A DNA stretch of 64,000 nucleotides, taken from positions 62,001 through 126,000 of the forward strand of contig NZ_KB907505.1 of the NCBI RefSeq assembly GCF_000382065.1, in the 5' to 3' direction. The translations under genes and the position numbers were made by a program. Positions 17,618 through 28,270 of the stretch are shown here, piece after piece; position 1 is the first letter of the stretch; every line of letters starts with the position of its first letter. The notes under the pieces are model-generated. The model did not search any database. It saw only the letters and a program-made list of their open reading frames with translations, and was not told the origin of the DNA. Source of the stretch: Stenotrophomonas hibiscicola ATCC 19867. Lineage in GTDB: Bacteria; Pseudomonadota; Gammaproteobacteria; Xanthomonadales; Xanthomonadaceae.

Positions 17618-18592
17618 ATGAGCACCAACGACCTGCCCCAGACCAAGATCGCCGTCATCGGCTACGGCAGCCAGGGCCGCGCCCACGCACTGAACCTGCG
17701 CGAATCCGGCTTCGATGTGGTGGTAGGCCTGCGTCCGGGCGGCCCGACCGAGGTCAAGGCGCAGGCCGATGGCTTCACCGTGAAAGCACCGGCCGATGCG
17801 GTGAAGGATGCCGACCTGGTCGCCGTGCTGACGCCGGACATGGTGCAGAAGAAGCTCTACGACGATGTGCTGGCGCCGAACATGAAACAGGGTGCGGTGC
17901 TGTTGTTCGCGCACGGCCTGAACGTGCACTTCGACATGATCAAGCCGCGCGAGGACCTGGACGTGGTGCTGGTCGCGCCCAAGGGCCCGGGCGCGCTGGT
18001 CCGTCGTGAATATGAAATCGGCCGCGGCGTGCCGTGCATATGGGCGGTCTACCAGGACAAGAGCGGCAAGGCCGCCGAGTACGCACTCGCCTATGCAGCC
18101 GGCCTGGGTGGCGCCCGCGCCAACCTGATCCAGACCACCTTCAAGGAAGAGACCGAAACTGATCTGTTCGGCGAGCAGGCGGTGCTGTGCGGTGGCGCTT
18201 CGGCGCTGGTGCAGGCGGGCTTCGAGACCCTGGTGGAAGCCGGTTACCAGCCGGAAATCGCCTATTACGAAGTGCTGCACGAACTGAAGCTGATCGTGGA
18301 CCTGTTCTACGAAGGTGGCATCTCGCGCATGCTGGAGTTCATCTCCGAGACCGCGCAGTACGGCGACTACGTCAGCGGCCCGCGTGTGATCGATGCCGGC
18401 ACCAAGGAACGCATGAAGGAAGTACTGAAGGACATCCAGGACGGCACCTTCACCAAGAACTGGGTGGCCGAGTACGAAGCGGGCCTGCCGAACTACAACA
18501 GGTTCAAGCAGGCCGACCTGGAGCACCCGATCGAGAAGGTGGGCAAGGAACTGCGCGCCAAGATGGTCTGGTTGCAAGGACAGGCCGCGTAA
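17618..18592 (+). CDS. ilvC: Ketol-acid reductoisomerase
   Basis: 324 residues, a class I (short) enzyme. It converts acetolactate or acetohydroxybutyrate, with NADPH and Mg2+, to the dihydroxy acids of valine and isoleucine synthesis. Landmarks: Rossmann motif [20 protein letters not shown], metal ligands in [13 protein letters not shown], and the second metal-binding segment [17 protein letters not shown]. The ATG has AAGGAAC upstream. It is the first structural gene of a ten-gene branched-chain cluster and lies 39 bp before ilvG. Confidence 0.98.
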   Translation: MSTNDLPQTKIAVIGYGSQGRAHALNLRESGFDVVVGLRPGGPTEVKAQADGFTVKAPADAVKDADLVAVLTPDMVQKKLYDDVLAPNMKQGAVLLFAHGLNVHFDMIKPREDLDVVLVAPKGPGALVRREYEIGRGVPCIWAVYQDKSGKAAEYALAYAAGLGGARANLIQTTFKEETETDLFGEQAVLCGGASALVQAGFETLVEAGYQPEIAYYEVLHELKLIVDLFYEGGISRMLEFISETAQYGDYVSGPRVIDAGTKERMKEVLKDIQDGTFTKNWVAEYEAGLPNYNRFKQADLEHPIEKVGKELRAKMVWLQGQAA

Positions 18593-18631
18593 ACGCGCGG
18601 CCCTCCCCCACCCGCTTTGCAAGGTTCCCCC

Positions 18632-20368
18632 ATGAACTCTTCGACACATCGCAGCGCGCCGCCCAACGGCGCGCGCTGGCTGACCCAGGCGCTGGAGGCC
18701 GAAGGCGTCCGCACGCTGTTCGGCTATCCAGGTGGCACCATCATGCCGTTCTACGACGCGCTGGTGGATTCGTCGCTGAAGCACATCCTGGTACGCCATG
18801 AGCAGGGCGCGGCGCTGGCCGCCAACGGCTTCGCCCGCGCCAGCAACCAGGTCGGCGTCTGCGTGGCCACATCCGGCCCGGGCGCCTCGAACCTGGTCAC
18901 CGGCATTGCCGATGCGATGCTCGATTCGGTGCCGATGGTCTGCATCACCGGCCAGGTCGGCACGCCGCTGCTGGGCACCGACGCCTTCCAGGAACTGGAT
19001 GTGTTCGGCCTGACGATGCCGATCGTCAAGCACAGCTGGCTGGTGCGCAGCGTCGATGATCTGCCGCGCGTGGTGGCCGATGCCTTCCGCATCGCCCGCG
19101 AGGGCCGTCCCGGCCCGGTGCTGATCGACCTGCCCAAGGATGTGCAGCTGGCCGATGCCAGCCATCTGCCGGTGCATGTGCCCAGCAGCGTCGAACCGCC
19201 GCCGGCGCCGGCCGAAGCCGCCATCGCCGCGGCGATCGCCGCACTGGCGGCGGCCGAGAAGCCGGTGGTCTACGCCGGTGGCGGCATCGCGCTGGGTGAT
19301 GCGGTGCAGGACCTGCGCGACTTCGTCGAGGCCAGCGCCATCCCCACGGTGATGACCCTGCGTGGCCTGGGTGCGCTGCCGGCCAGCCATCCGCAGTCGC
19401 TGGGCATGCTGGGCATGCATGGCACCCGCGCGGCCAACATGGCCGTGCAGGAAAGCGACCTGCTGCTGGTGCTGGGGGCGCGCTTCGATGACCGCGCCAC
19501 CGGCAAGCTGGCCGAGTTCGCGCCGTTCGCCCGTGTGGTCCACATCGATGCGGACGCCTACGAGATCTCCAAGCTGCGCAGCGCCGATGTCGCCGTGCCT
19601 GGCAACGTCGGTCACGCCATCCGCGCCCTGCGTGCGGCCTTCCCCTCCCCCAAGGCCCACCAGGAGGCGTGGCGCAAGCGCTGTGCGCAGCATCGCGATC
19701 GCTTCGCCGCACGCTACGACGCACCGGGCCAGCACATCTACGCACCGGCGTTGCTGAAGCGCCTGAGCGAGCTGGCCCCGGCCGATGCGGTGATCGCCTG
19801 CGATGTCGGCCAGCACCAGATGTGGGTGGCCCAGCACTGCCGCTTCAACCACCCGCGCAACCACCTGACCAGCGGCGCGCTGGGCACCATGGGCTTCGGC
19901 CTGCCGGCGGCGATGGGTGCGCAGTTTGCCTGCCCCGACCGCACCGTGGTGCTGGTGTCCGGCGATGGCAGCTTCATGATGAACGTGCAGGAGCTGGCGA
20001 CCATCGCCCGCTGCCACCTGCCGGTGAAGATCGTGCTGCTGGACAACAGTTCGCTGGGCATGGTGCGGCAGTGGCAGGAGCTGTTCTTCGCCGAGCGTTA
20101 CAGCGAGATCGACCTGTCCGACAACCCGGACTTCGTGGCACTGGCACAGGTGTTCGGCATCGCCGCCACCCGCATCGACAACCGCGACGACGTGGAAGGT
20201 GGCCTGGCCGCGCTGCTGGCCGAGCCGGGCCCGGCACTGTTGCACGTGGCCATCGATGCACGCGCCAACGTATGGCCGTTGGTGCCGCCGAACACCGCCA
20301 ACAGCACGATGCTGGAAAGCAACCCCGCCCATGCCCGCCAGGAGACCCCCAATGCAATACCGGCTTGA
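18632..20368 (+). CDS. ilvG: Acetolactate synthase, large catalytic subunit
   Basis: 578 residues from ATG 18632 (an in-frame TTG at 18617 adds only five residues). A ThDP-, FAD- and Mg-dependent enzyme that condenses pyruvate with pyruvate or 2-oxobutyrate. Landmarks: GVRTLFGYPGGTIMPFYDAL, the catalytic glutamate in RHEQGAALAANGFAR, TSGPGASNLVTGIADA, GARFDDRATGKL, and the ThDP-binding GDGSFMMNVQEL...LLDNSSLGMVRQWQ. It overlaps ilvM by 17 bp, so the two subunits are translationally coupled. The pairing with a short ACT-type subunit is of the IlvGM (isozyme II) kind. Confidence 0.96.
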   Translation: MNSSTHRSAPPNGARWLTQALEAEGVRTLFGYPGGTIMPFYDALVDSSLKHILVRHEQGAALAANGFARASNQVGVCVATSGPGASNLVTGIADAMLDSVPMVCITGQVGTPLLGTDAFQELDVFGLTMPIVKHSWLVRSVDDLPRVVADAFRIAREGRPGPVLIDLPKDVQLADASHLPVHVPSSVEPPPAPAEAAIAAAIAALAAAEKPVVYAGGGIALGDAVQDLRDFVEASAIPTVMTLRGLGALPASHPQSLGMLGMHGTRAANMAVQESDLLLVLGARFDDRATGKLAEFAPFARVVHIDADAYEISKLRSADVAVPGNVGHAIRALRAAFPSPKAHQEAWRKRCAQHRDRFAARYDAPGQHIYAPALLKRLSELAPADAVIACDVGQHQMWVAQHCRFNHPRNHLTSGALGTMGFGLPAAMGAQFACPDRTVVLVSGDGSFMMNVQELATIARCHLPVKIVLLDNSSLGMVRQWQELFFAERYSEIDLSDNPDFVALAQVFGIAATRIDNRDDVEGGLAALLAEPGPALLHVAIDARANVWPLVPPNTANSTMLESNPAHARQETPNAIPA

Positions 20369-20603
20369 CCTGGTGCTGCACCCGGCCGAAGGCGCGCTGC
20401 TGCGCGTGATCGGCATGGCCGAACGTCGCGGCTTCGCGCCGCGTGCGATCAGCGGCGCGCCGGTAGCTGCCGACGATGGCCGCTGGCACCTGCAGCTGGT
20501 CGTGGATGGCCAGCGCCCGGCGGAAACGCTGTGCCGGCAGATCGAGAAGATCTACGACTGCGTGTCCGTACAGGTCACCGCCGTGGAAGGAGTATCGCCA
20601 TGA
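20352..20603 (+). CDS. ilvM: Acetolactate synthase small subunit, ACT type
   Basis: 83 residues (MQYRLDLVLHPAEGALLRVI then GMAERRGFAPRAI), close to the 87 of E. coli IlvM. A single ACT-like fold that activates the large subunit; IlvM-type subunits give a valine-insensitive enzyme in enterics. The start overlaps the ilvG stop by 17 bp and the stop overlaps the next small frame as ATGA. Confidence 0.88.
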   Translation: MQYRLDLVLHPAEGALLRVIGMAERRGFAPRAISGAPVAADDGRWHLQLVVDGQRPAETLCRQIEKIYDCVSVQVTAVEGVSP

Positions 20604-20713
20604 ACACCCGTACCGTAGCGACCACGGTGCCGGTACGGAGGCGTCTTCTTCGTCGCCCGTGCCCGCATGCGGCGGTCTTCGGCACCGCGCTGGTGGCCCA
20701 TGCCGGCCGCTGA
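20600..20713 (+). CDS. Small basic open frame between ilvM and ilvA
   Basis: 37 residues (MNTRTVATTVPVRRRLLRRP, ending ALVAHAGR). Its ATG overlaps the ilvM stop (ATGA) and has the best ribosome site in the neighbourhood (GGAAGGAG, 8 nt upstream). Its stop falls just after the probable ilvA start, so it could couple ilvA translation to ilvM. No homology recognised; it is rich in Arg and not in Ile/Leu/Val, so it is not an attenuator peptide. It may be a coupling frame or a decayed gene end. Confidence 0.4.
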   Translation: MNTRTVATTVPVRRRLLRRPCPHAAVFGTALVAHAGR

Positions 20714-21787
20714 TGCCAGCCAGGAAAGCGATGTCGGCGACGTAAGCGTTGCCGACGTTCTGGCAGCGCAGGCCCGCCTGCGCCGCTTCCTGCCGCCCAC
20801 CCCGCTGCACCATGCCGAGCGCTTCGGTACCTGGCTGAAGCTGGAGAACCTGCAGCGCACCGGTTCCTACAAGGTGCGCGGCGCATTGAATGCACTGCTG
20901 GCCGGCCGCGAACGCGGCGACACCCGCCCGGTGATCTGCGCTTCGGCCGGCAACCACGCCCAGGGCGTTGCGTGGGCGGCCTATCGCCTGGATGTGCCGG
21001 CCATCACTGTGATGCCCCATGGTGCACCCGCCACCAAGATTGCCGGCGTCGCCCACTGGGGCGCCACCGTGCGCCAGCACGGCACCACCTATGACGAGGC
21101 TTACGCCTTCGCGGTCGAACTGGCGCAGCGCCACGGCTACCGCTTCCTGTCCGCGTTCGATGATGCCGACGTGATCGCCGGCCAGGGCACGGTCGGCATC
21201 GAGCTGGCCGCGCATGCACCGGACGTGGTGATCGTGCCGATCGGCGGCGGTGGACTGGCCTCCGGCGTGGCCCTGGCGCTGAAATCACAGGGCGTGCGCG
21301 TGGTTGGTGCACAGGTAGAGGGCGTTGACTCGATGGCGCGCGCGATACGCGGCGATGCCCGCGAGATCGCCCCCGTCGCCTCGCTGGCCGACGGCGTGCG
21401 GGTGAAGATCCCCGGCTTCCTGACCCGCCGCCTGTGCACCTCGCTGCTGGACGATGTGGTGATCGTGCGCGAAGCCGAACTACGCGAAACCCTGGTCCGG
21501 CTGGCACTGGAAGAACACATCATCGCCGAGGGCGCCGGCGCGCTGGCGCTGGCTGCCGGCCGCCGCGTCGCCGGCCGCCGCAAGTGCGCGGTGGTGTCCG
21601 GCGGCAACATCGATGCCGGCGTGCTGGCCGGCCTGCTTACCGACATCCGGCCGCGTCCGCCGCGCAAGCCACGGCGACGTCGCAGCGAAACGCCGCGCTC
21701 GCCGGGCAAGGCCAGCGCCAACGCTTCGCCCACCTCTTCCCCTACCCCCCTGCAAGCCGTCGCACCCGCTGTCGAGGAGATTTCCCT

Positions 21788-21791
<4 letters not shown>
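20700..21791 (+). CDS. ilvA: Threonine ammonia-lyase (short form without regulatory domain)
   Basis: 363 residues from ATG 20700; ATG 20667 in the same frame is an alternative. A PLP enzyme converting threonine to 2-oxobutyrate for isoleucine. Landmarks: the PLP lysine in [28 protein letters not shown], the phosphate loop [14 protein letters not shown], and [15 protein letters not shown]. The catalytic domain ends near residue 315 and a Pro/Arg/Ser-rich tail of about 45 residues follows, where anabolic IlvA carries ACT-like isoleucine-sensing domains. Feedback inhibition by isoleucine should therefore be absent or different. The stop overlaps the leuA GTG (GTGA). Confidence 0.92.
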
Positions 21792-23374
<1,583 letters not shown>

Positions 23375-23384
23375 GGAACCCGCC

Positions 23385-24164
23385 ATGAGCGCCTTCGACA
23401 CCCCCACCCCGGCCAGTGCCGCTGGCCAGCAGTGGAATGCCCAGGACTATGCGATCGATGCCGGCTTCGTGCCTCTGCTCGGCGGCGCGGTCTCGCGCCT
23501 GCTCGACCCGCGCGCGGGTGAACGCATCCTCGACCTGGGCTGTGGCGATGGTGTGCTCAGCACCGAACTGGCGCTGAGCGGTGCGCGCATCCACGGCGTG
23601 GATGCCTCGCCGGAACTGGTGATCGCCGCCCGCGCGCGCGGTGTCGATGCCCAGGTGATGGACGGCCACGCACTGTCGTTCGACAGCGAGTTCGATGCAG
23701 TGTTCAGCAACGCGGCACTGCATTGGATGGGCACTCCCGACCGCGTGCTGGAAGGCGTGCGCCGCGCCCTGCGCCCCGGCGGCCGCTTTGTCGCCGAATT
23801 CGGTGGCCATGGCAACGTGGCCACGATCATCGCGGCGGTACAGGCCGCGCGCGTGGCCCACGGCCATGGCGCCAGCACCTTCCAGTGGTATTTCCCGACG
23901 GCCGATACCTACGCCGACCGCCTGCGCCAGCATGGCTTCCAGGTGCAACTGATCGAGTGCACGCCGCGCCCAACGGCATTGCCGACCGGCGTGGCCGGCT
24001 GGCTGCGCGTGTTCGCCGCGCCGCTGCTGGACGACCTGCCAGCCGAGGCACGCGCTACGGTGCGCGAGGCCGCGAGCGCGCTGCTGGCCGAGCTGCCGCG
24101 CAACGCCGCCGGCCAGCCGCTGGCGGACTATGTGCGGCTGCGCGTGCTCGCCCGCCGTCGCTGA
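23385..24164 (+). CDS. Class I SAM methyltransferase, trans-aconitate-methyltransferase-like
   Basis: 259 residues, start supported by GAGGAAC upstream and an 11-bp gap after leuA. Motif I ILDLGCGDGVLSTELALSGA (about residues 48-67), motif II IHGVDASPELVIAARARG, and motif IV FDAVFSNAALHWMGTPDRVL resemble Tam-type small-molecule methyltransferases (FSNAALHW is typical of Tam). It sits between leuA and leuC in the leucine part of the operon. Yeast Tmt1 methylates trans-aconitate and also 3-isopropylmalate, so a carboxyl methyltransferase acting on a leucine intermediate or a related tricarboxylate is plausible; that is inference. Confidence 0.82.
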   Translation: MSAFDTPTPASAAGQQWNAQDYAIDAGFVPLLGGAVSRLLDPRAGERILDLGCGDGVLSTELALSGARIHGVDASPELVIAARARGVDAQVMDGHALSFDSEFDAVFSNAALHWMGTPDRVLEGVRRALRPGGRFVAEFGGHGNVATIIAAVQAARVAHGHGASTFQWYFPTADTYADRLRQHGFQVQLIECTPRPTALPTGVAGWLRVFAAPLLDDLPAEARATVREAASALLAELPRNAAGQPLADYVRLRVLARRR

Positions 24165-24224
24165 CTTGACCGTTCCGCCGTCTTTACTGATGTTCGCTAT
24201 TTCGTACTTCTGCCAGGCATACGC

Positions 24225-25643
24225 ATGACTTCCGCTCCCCGCACCCTGTACGACAAACTGTGGGACGCCCACGTGGTGGTTCCCGAATCCGACAGCGCGC
24301 CCGCCGTGCTGTACATCGACCTGCACCTGATCCACGAAGTGACCTCGCCGCAGGCGTTCACCGAGCTGCGCGAGCGCGGCCTGTCGCCGCGCCGCCCGGA
24401 CCGCACCAAGGCGACGATGGACCACTCCACGCCGACCCTGCCGGCCGCCGCGGACGGCACGCTACCCTATGCCAGCGCCGCCTCCGAGGCACAGGTCGCC
24501 ACGCTGGCACGCAACTGCGCCGAGCACGGCATCGAGCTGTTCGACATGGCCTCGGACAATCGCGGCATCGTCCACGTGATCGCGCCGGAACAGGGCTTCA
24601 CCCAGCCGGGCATGACCATCGTCTGCGGCGACAGCCACACATCCACCCACGGGGCCTTCGGTTCGCTGGCGTTCGGCATCGGCACCAGCGAAGTCGGCCA
24701 TGTGCTGGCCACGCAGTGCCTGCTTCAGCGCAAGGCGAAGACCTTTGCGATCACCGTCGATGGCCCGCTGGCGCCCGGCGTCGGCGCCAAGGACGTGGTG
24801 CTGCACATCATCGGCGTGATCGGCGTCAACGGCGGCACCGGCCACGTCATCGAGTTCCGTGGCAGCACCATCGAAGCGATGGACATGGAACAGCGCATGA
24901 CCCTGTGCAACATGTCGATCGAGGCCGGTGCACGCGCCGGCATGGTCGCGCCCGACCAGGTCACCTTCGACTTCGTCGCCAACACCCCGCGCGGCCCAAA
25001 GGGCGCCGATTTCGAGGCTGCGGTGGCGCGCTGGCAGCAGCTGCGCAGTGATGACGGCGCGCGCTTCGACAGCGAAGTACGCATCGACGCCACCGACATC
25101 CGCCCGACCCTGACCTGGGGCACCCATCCGGGCACGGCCATCGCAGTGGACGCGCCGATTCCGGCGGCCAACGATGCCGCCGCACAGAAGGGCCTGGACT
25201 ACATGCACTTCCAGGCGGGCAAGGCGCTGGCCGGTACGCCGGTGGACGTGGTGTTCGTCGGTTCGTGCACCAATGGCCGCCTGAGCGACATGCGCGAAGT
25301 CGCGCAGGTCCTGCGCGGCCGCCGCGTCGCTGACCGCGTGCGCATGCTGGTGGTGCCGGGCTCGGAGATCGTCAAGCGCGAGGCCGAGGCCGAGGGCATC
25401 CACGAGATCGTGCGCGCTGCCGGGGCCGAGTGGCGCGAGCCGGGCTGTTCGATGTGCATCGCCATGAACGGCGATCTGGTCGCGCCCGGCCAGCTGGCCG
25501 TGAGCACCAGCAACCGCAATTTCGAGGGCCGCCAAGGCCCCGGTTCGCGCACCCTGCTGGCTTCGCCGATGAGCGCGGCGTGGGCCGCGGTCAACGGGCA
25601 CGTGGCCGATACCCGCGAACTGTTCGCACAGGAGGTGGCGTGA
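24225..25643 (+). CDS. leuC: 3-Isopropylmalate dehydratase, large subunit
   Basis: 472 residues. With LeuD it isomerises 2- to 3-isopropylmalate through a [4Fe-4S] cluster. Landmarks: [41 protein letters not shown], the first cluster cysteine in [13 protein letters not shown] and the other two in [13 protein letters not shown]. The end [16 protein letters not shown] [19 protein letters not shown] is typical. A 60-bp gap separates it from the methyltransferase; its TGA overlaps the leuD ATG. Confidence 0.98.
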   Translation: MTSAPRTLYDKLWDAHVVVPESDSAPAVLYIDLHLIHEVTSPQAFTELRERGLSPRRPDRTKATMDHSTPTLPAAADGTLPYASAASEAQVATLARNCAEHGIELFDMASDNRGIVHVIAPEQGFTQPGMTIVCGDSHTSTHGAFGSLAFGIGTSEVGHVLATQCLLQRKAKTFAITVDGPLAPGVGAKDVVLHIIGVIGVNGGTGHVIEFRGSTIEAMDMEQRMTLCNMSIEAGARAGMVAPDQVTFDFVANTPRGPKGADFEAAVARWQQLRSDDGARFDSEVRIDATDIRPTLTWGTHPGTAIAVDAPIPAANDAAAQKGLDYMHFQAGKALAGTPVDVVFVGSCTNGRLSDMREVAQVLRGRRVADRVRMLVVPGSEIVKREAEAEGIHEIVRAAGAEWREPGCSMCIAMNGDLVAPGQLAVSTSNRNFEGRQGPGSRTLLASPMSAAWAAVNGHVADTRELFAQEVA

Positions 25644-26221
25644 TGGCCGGTTTCCGTACCCTGACCTCGGCCAGCGTGGTGCTGCGCCAGACCAACATCG
25701 ACACCGACCAGATCATCCCGGCACGGTTCCTGTCCACCACCGAGCGTGCCGGCCTGGGCCGCAACGCGTTCAATGACTGGCGCTGGCAGGCTGATGGTTC
25801 GCCGGTGGCCGACTTCGCCTTCAACCAGCCGCACAACGCCGGCCGCAGCATCCTGCTGGCGGGCCGCAACTTCGGCTGCGGTTCCTCGCGCGAGCATGCG
25901 CCGTGGGCACTGACCGACCTGGGCCTGCGTGCCATCGTCAGCAGCGAGATCGCAGATATCTTCCGCGGCAACTCGCTGAAGAACGGCCTGCTGCCGATCG
26001 TGCTGGACGAGGCCGATGTGCAGGCGCTGATGCAGCGCCCGGACGATGAGCTGACCATCGACGTGGCTGCGCGCGAACTGCGCACGCCCGATGGCCGCGT
26101 CTATTCCTTCCCGCTGGATGGCTTCTCGCAGACCTGCCTGCTGGAAGGCGTCGACCAGTTGGGGTATCTGTTGGGCCGTGTCCCTGAAATCGAACGTTAC
26201 GAGAGTGAGCATGCACGCTGA
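25643..26221 (+). CDS. leuD: 3-Isopropylmalate dehydratase, small subunit
   Basis: 192 residues, start coupled to the leuC stop (TGATG) with GGAGG 9 nt upstream. Landmarks: NIDTDQIIPARFL, the swivel-domain motif LLAGRNFGCGSSREHAPWAL and IFRGNSLKNGLLPIVL. Length is typical. The stop overlaps leuB by 11 bp. Confidence 0.98.
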   Translation: MAGFRTLTSASVVLRQTNIDTDQIIPARFLSTTERAGLGRNAFNDWRWQADGSPVADFAFNQPHNAGRSILLAGRNFGCGSSREHAPWALTDLGLRAIVSSEIADIFRGNSLKNGLLPIVLDEADVQALMQRPDDELTIDVAARELRTPDGRVYSFPLDGFSQTCLLEGVDQLGYLLGRVPEIERYESEHAR

Positions 26222-27272
26222 AATTGTTGTCCTGCCCGGTGATGGCATCGGCCCGGAAGTGGCCGCCGCCGCGGTTGCTGTACTGAAGTCCGTCGCTGGA
26301 CGCTTCAACCACACCTTCACTTTCAGCGAGCACGATATCGGTGGCATCGCCATCGACCGCCATGGCGAGCCGCTGCCGGCGTCGACCCTGGCCGCCTGCC
26401 AGGCCGCCAATGCGGTACTGCTGGGCGCCGTCGGCGGCCCGAAGTGGTCCGACCCGAACGCCAAGGTGCGTCCGGAACAGGGCCTGCTGGCAATCCGCAA
26501 GGCACTGGGCCTGTATGCCAACCTGCGCCCGGTGCGTACCCATGAAGCCGCGCTGCACGCCTCGCCGATCAAGGCCGAGCTGCTGCAGGGCGTGGACTTC
26601 GTGGTGGTACGCGAACTGACCGGTGGCATCTACTTCGGCGACAAGACCCGCGACGCCGACAGCGCCAGCGACCTGTGCCGCTACACGGTGGCCGAGATCG
26701 AACGCGTGCTGCGCAGTGCCTTCCGCCTGGCCCAGCAGCGGCGTGGCAAGGTCACCTCGGTGGACAAGGCCAACGTGCTGGAGACCTCGCGCCTGTGGCG
26801 TGACGTGGCCGCTCGCATCGGCCGCGAGGAGTTCCCGGAGGTGGCGCTGGAGCACCAGCTGGTCGATTCGATGGCCATGCACCTGCTGGCCAAGCCGCGC
26901 GAGTACGACGTGATCGTCACCGAGAACATGTTCGGCGACATCCTCACCGACGAAGCCTCGATGCTGGCCGGCTCGCTCGGCCTACTGCCGTCGGCCTCGC
27001 TGGGTGAGCCGGGTGCGGTCGGCATCTACGAACCGATCCACGGTTCGGCCCCGGACATCGCCGGCAAGGGCATCGCCAATCCGTACGCGACGATCTTCAG
27101 CGCCGCGATGCTGCTGCGCCATTCGCTGGAGCTGGAAACGGAAGCCGCTGCGGTGGAAGCCGCCGTGCACGCCGTGCTGGACGACGGCGTGTTCACCGCC
27201 GATCTGGCCGCCAAGGGCCAGGCGGTGAGCACGGCAGCCGCCACCGACGCAGTGCTGGCCAAACTGCGCTGA
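26211..27272 (+). CDS. leuB: 3-Isopropylmalate dehydrogenase
   Basis: 353 residues. It oxidises and decarboxylates 3-isopropylmalate with NAD+. Landmarks: VVLPGDGIGPEV, GAVGGPKW, ANLRPVR, RELTGGIYFG, SVDKANVLETSRLWR and the metal-binding VTENMFGDILTDEASMLAGS; GIYEPIHGSAPDIAGKG carries the NAD-binding loop. Last gene of the branched-chain operon, closed by a SMAG dimer. Confidence 0.98.
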   Translation: MHAEIVVLPGDGIGPEVAAAAVAVLKSVAGRFNHTFTFSEHDIGGIAIDRHGEPLPASTLAACQAANAVLLGAVGGPKWSDPNAKVRPEQGLLAIRKALGLYANLRPVRTHEAALHASPIKAELLQGVDFVVVRELTGGIYFGDKTRDADSASDLCRYTVAEIERVLRSAFRLAQQRRGKVTSVDKANVLETSRLWRDVAARIGREEFPEVALEHQLVDSMAMHLLAKPREYDVIVTENMFGDILTDEASMLAGSLGLLPSASLGEPGAVGIYEPIHGSAPDIAGKGIANPYATIFSAAMLLRHSLELETEAAAVEAAVHAVLDDGVFTADLAAKGQAVSTAAATDAVLAKLR

Positions 27273-27285
27273 CCCATCGGGCAAC

Positions 27286-27350
27286 ACCTGTAGAGCCGAG
27301 CCATGCTCGGCTCATGCAACAGCAGTCGAGCATGGCTCGACTCTACAGGT
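27286..27350. terminator. SMAG inverted dimer, probable bidirectional terminator
   Basis: ACCTGTAGAGCCGAGC... and its inverse ...GCTCGACTCTACAGGT form a 65-bp palindrome made of two REP units (27290-27312 and 27324-27346) facing each other. It separates the convergent leuB and SDR genes and can fold in both transcripts. Confidence 0.7.
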
Positions 27351-27355
27351 AGCAG

Positions 27356-27378
27356 GCAGCCACGCCAGGCGTGGCTGC
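27356..27378. repeat. Short perfect hairpin before the SDR stop codon
   Basis: GCAGCCACGCC / GGCGTGGCTGC with a one-base loop, preceded by GTAG at 27349-27352. It ends one base before the SDR stop codon, like the other repeats that touch stop codons in this window. Confidence 0.6.
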
Positions 27379-27379
27379 A

Positions 27380-28153
27380 TTATTTGGTGGTGTACCCACC
27401 ATTGACCAGGATGGTCTGCCCCGTCATCCACCAGCCATCGGTGACCAGGAAGCGGATCCACGGCACGATATCGGCGATGTCGGTCAGCCCGGTGCGGGTG
27501 AACGCCGAGAGCGCGGCCGCGGTCTTGTGGTACGCCTGCGCATCGGCACTCTCGGCCGGGTAGAAGAACGGCGTGTCCATCGGGCCGGGCCCGATCGCAG
27601 TCACCGAGATGCCGCGCTCACCGAACTCCTTCGACGCCGCGCGGGTGAAGTGCTCGACTGGCGCCTTGGTACCGGCGTAGCTGGAATAGAACGGCGTGTA
27701 GGCACCCAGCAATGAGGTGACCAGGGTGCAGATGCGACCACCGTCGTTGACGTGGCGGCCGGCTTCCTTGAGGAAGAAGAACGCCGCCTTGGCGTTGACC
27801 GCGCTCATCTCGTCGTACTCCGCTTCGCTGATGTCCAGCAGCGGTTTCTTCAATACCTTGCCGACCGTATTGATGGCGATGTCGGGACGGCCGACTGCGG
27901 CCACGGCATCGGCGAACAAGCGCTCCATCGCTGCCGCCGAGGTCAGGTCGCCCTGCAGGGCCACCGCCTTGCTGCCGGCGGCCTGCACTGCGGCTACAGT
28001 CGCTTCTGCATCGGCCTGGGTAGCGGCACTGTTGTAGTGGATGACGATGGCTTTGGCGCCCTGTGCGGCGAAGTCGCGGGCGATCAGGCCGCCCAGGTTC
28101 TTGGCGCCACCGGCGATCAGCACGGTCTTGCCCTTGAGGGAATGCTCGGTCAT
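27380..28153 (-). CDS. Short-chain dehydrogenase/reductase (SDR)
   Basis: 257 residues of the classical SDR type. The cofactor motif reads IAGGAKNLGGLIARDFAAQG, the adenine region LQGDLTS, then INTVGKVLKK in place of NNAG, and the active site has TSLLGAYTPFYSSYAGTKA (Ser, Tyr, Lys). The C-terminus WMTGQTILVNGGYTTK is typical. The substrate is unknown. It diverges from the LysR gene with 117 bp between them, so it is the likely target of that regulator. Confidence 0.9.
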   Translation of the reverse strand: MTEHSLKGKTVLIAGGAKNLGGLIARDFAAQGAKAIVIHYNSAATQADAEATVAAVQAAGSKAVALQGDLTSAAAMERLFADAVAAVGRPDIAINTVGKVLKKPLLDISEAEYDEMSAVNAKAAFFFLKEAGRHVNDGGRICTLVTSLLGAYTPFYSSYAGTKAPVEHFTRAASKEFGERGISVTAIGPGPMDTPFFYPAESADAQAYHKTAAALSAFTRTGLTDIADIVPWIRFLVTDGWWMTGQTILVNGGYTTK

Positions 28154-28270
28154 GGCTTCGGTCTCGGGAGGGGGCTACCCGGGGTGGCAACCCTGCCCTG
28201 ACGACGATATCGTGCAGAAAAAGCGGATAAAGCCCGCCACATTGACTTAACTTTCCAGAGCCAGCGAACA

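Noticed and set aside
17462..20416. Long open frame (about 980 codons) antisense to ilvC and ilvG
   Set aside because: Low-complexity His/Gln/Arg/Gly composition, no domain, and it covers two well-supported enzyme genes.
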